Shown here piece after piece: positions 13,172 through 13,740 of a stretch of 13,740 nt of DNA. Position 1 is the stretch's first letter; every line of letters begins with the position of its first letter. Position numbers and translations under genes: made by a program. The notes under the pieces are model-generated. The model did no database searches. It had not been told where the DNA came from and saw only the letters and a program-made list of their open reading frames with translations. The stretch is from DATCVA01 sp036567205 (GTDB taxonomy: Bacteria > Pseudomonadota > Gammaproteobacteria > Burkholderiales > Burkholderiaceae_B), in contig DATCVA010000038.1 of NCBI GenBank assembly GCA_036567205.1, positions 1-13,740 of the forward strand, written 5' to 3'.

Positions 13172-13740
13172 ATGGGCTGGAGCCTTTTTTTATCGCAAAT
13201 ATTGAATGGCATTCAATTAGGAATGCTATTGTTTTTGCTCGCGTCCGGGCTGACGCTAGTGTTCGGCATTATGAATTTTGTCAATCTGAGCCATGGCTCT
13301 TTTTATATGATGGGGGCTTATTTCGCCGCCGCCATATTGGCCCGCACCGATTCTTTCCTGCTGGCCGGAGTGGCGGGCATCGGCGGCGGCATGTTGCTGG
13401 CATTGGTTGTCGAGCGAATTGCCTTGCGCCGGCTTTATTCGCGCGACCATCTGGTCCAGGTGCTGGCGACACTGGGGTTGATTATGTTCTTCAACGAAAT
13501 CGCGCGCATGATCTGGGGTTCCCAGCCCGTTTTCACGGCGCTGCCCACCTGGGCCGACGGCTCGGTAAGTTTTGCCGGCATTACCTATCCCAGCTACCGC
13601 CTTCTGATCATTGCCGCTGGCTTGCTGGTAGCACTGGGCAGTTATCTGCTTATTTACCGCACGCGGGTCGGGATGTTGGTGCGGGCAAGCTCCACACACC
13701 CCGAAATGGTCACCGCGCTGGGCGTGAACGCCCGGCTGCT
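13172..13740 (+). CDS. livH: ABC transporter permease, LivH type, N-terminal part
   Basis: This is the first 189 codons of an inner-membrane permease, cut by the right edge (family length about 290). It starts MGWSLFLSQILNGIQLGMLL, with AAGGA five bases before the ATG. Several hydrophobic membrane segments are visible, beginning at residues about 13-30 and 35-52. The typical family stretch is ASGLTLVFGIMNFVNLSHG followed by SFYMMGAY. Near the edge it has YRTRVGMLVRAS and MVTALGVNA, as in LivH proteins. It follows the binding-protein gene after 179 bases that hold two hairpins. LivM, LivG and LivF partners would be expected beyond the edge. Confidence 0.92.
   Translation, partial: MGWSLFLSQILNGIQLGMLLFLLASGLTLVFGIMNFVNLSHGSFYMMGAYFAAAILARTDSFLLAGVAGIGGGMLLALVVERIALRRLYSRDHLVQVLATLGLIMFFNEIARMIWGSQPVFTALPTWADGSVSFAGITYPSYRLLIIAAGLLVALGSYLLIYRTRVGMLVRASSTHPEMVTALGVNARL

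Noticed and set aside
13256..13699. 147-codon open frame opposite the LivH gene
   Set aside because: Its His/Gln-rich composition is what the complement of a membrane protein gives; no family resemblance.
1..13740. Insertion sequences, CRISPR arrays, tRNA or rRNA genes, phage or defence genes
   Set aside because: No transposase, spaced repeat array, tRNA-like fold or phage-type protein was seen; gene content is metabolic, envelope, regulatory and transport.

Overview
The window looks like ordinary chromosome from a betaproteobacterium of the order Burkholderiales, most likely family Alcaligenaceae (Bordetella/Achromobacter/Pusillimonas-like). That placement is inferred from the style of the proteins, the adjacent waaC-waaA lipopolysaccharide genes, the moderately high GC and the richness in GntR and IclR regulators; I could not run a search. 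No mobile element, CRISPR array, rRNA or tRNA was seen.

Layout. (1) 1-1748, minus strand: the N-terminal half of an aldehyde dehydrogenase of the alpha-ketoglutaric semialdehyde type, cut by the window edge, with an IclR regulator upstream of it. (2) 1888-5098: lipopolysaccharide core genes waaC and waaA on the plus strand, meeting galU on the minus strand; waaA and galU overlap at their 3' ends. (3) 5391-6886: two GntR/FCD regulators converging on one shared TTAA. (4) 7078 to the right edge, plus strand: a compact catabolic operon followed by ABC transporter genes. The second GntR gene is divergent from this operon and is its most likely regulator.

The catabolic operon encodes an extradiol dioxygenase of the VOC type, a decarboxylase built on the class II aldolase fold, 2-hydroxymuconic semialdehyde dehydrogenase, 2-oxopent-4-enoate hydratase and 4-oxalocrotonate decarboxylase. 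Together they read as a 2,3-dihydroxybenzoate meta-cleavage route (dhb type): 3,4-ring cleavage, loss of the carboxyl group to give 2-hydroxymuconic semialdehyde, oxidation to 4-oxalocrotonate, decarboxylation, then hydration to 4-hydroxy-2-oxovalerate. The tautomerase, final aldolase and acetaldehyde dehydrogenase are not in the window. A periplasmic binding protein and a LivH-type permease follow, probably importing the aromatic acid or a precursor.

Noncoding features of interest are a good sigma70-like promoter with an inverted repeat before the dioxygenase gene, a hairpin-rich leader before the first GntR gene, strong hairpins on both sides of the binding-protein gene, and a possible leaderless start for waaC. 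The most notable protein feature is that the class II aldolase-like decarboxylase has lost all three metal-binding histidines of the aldolase family. I see no wholly new system; the pathway is recognisable.
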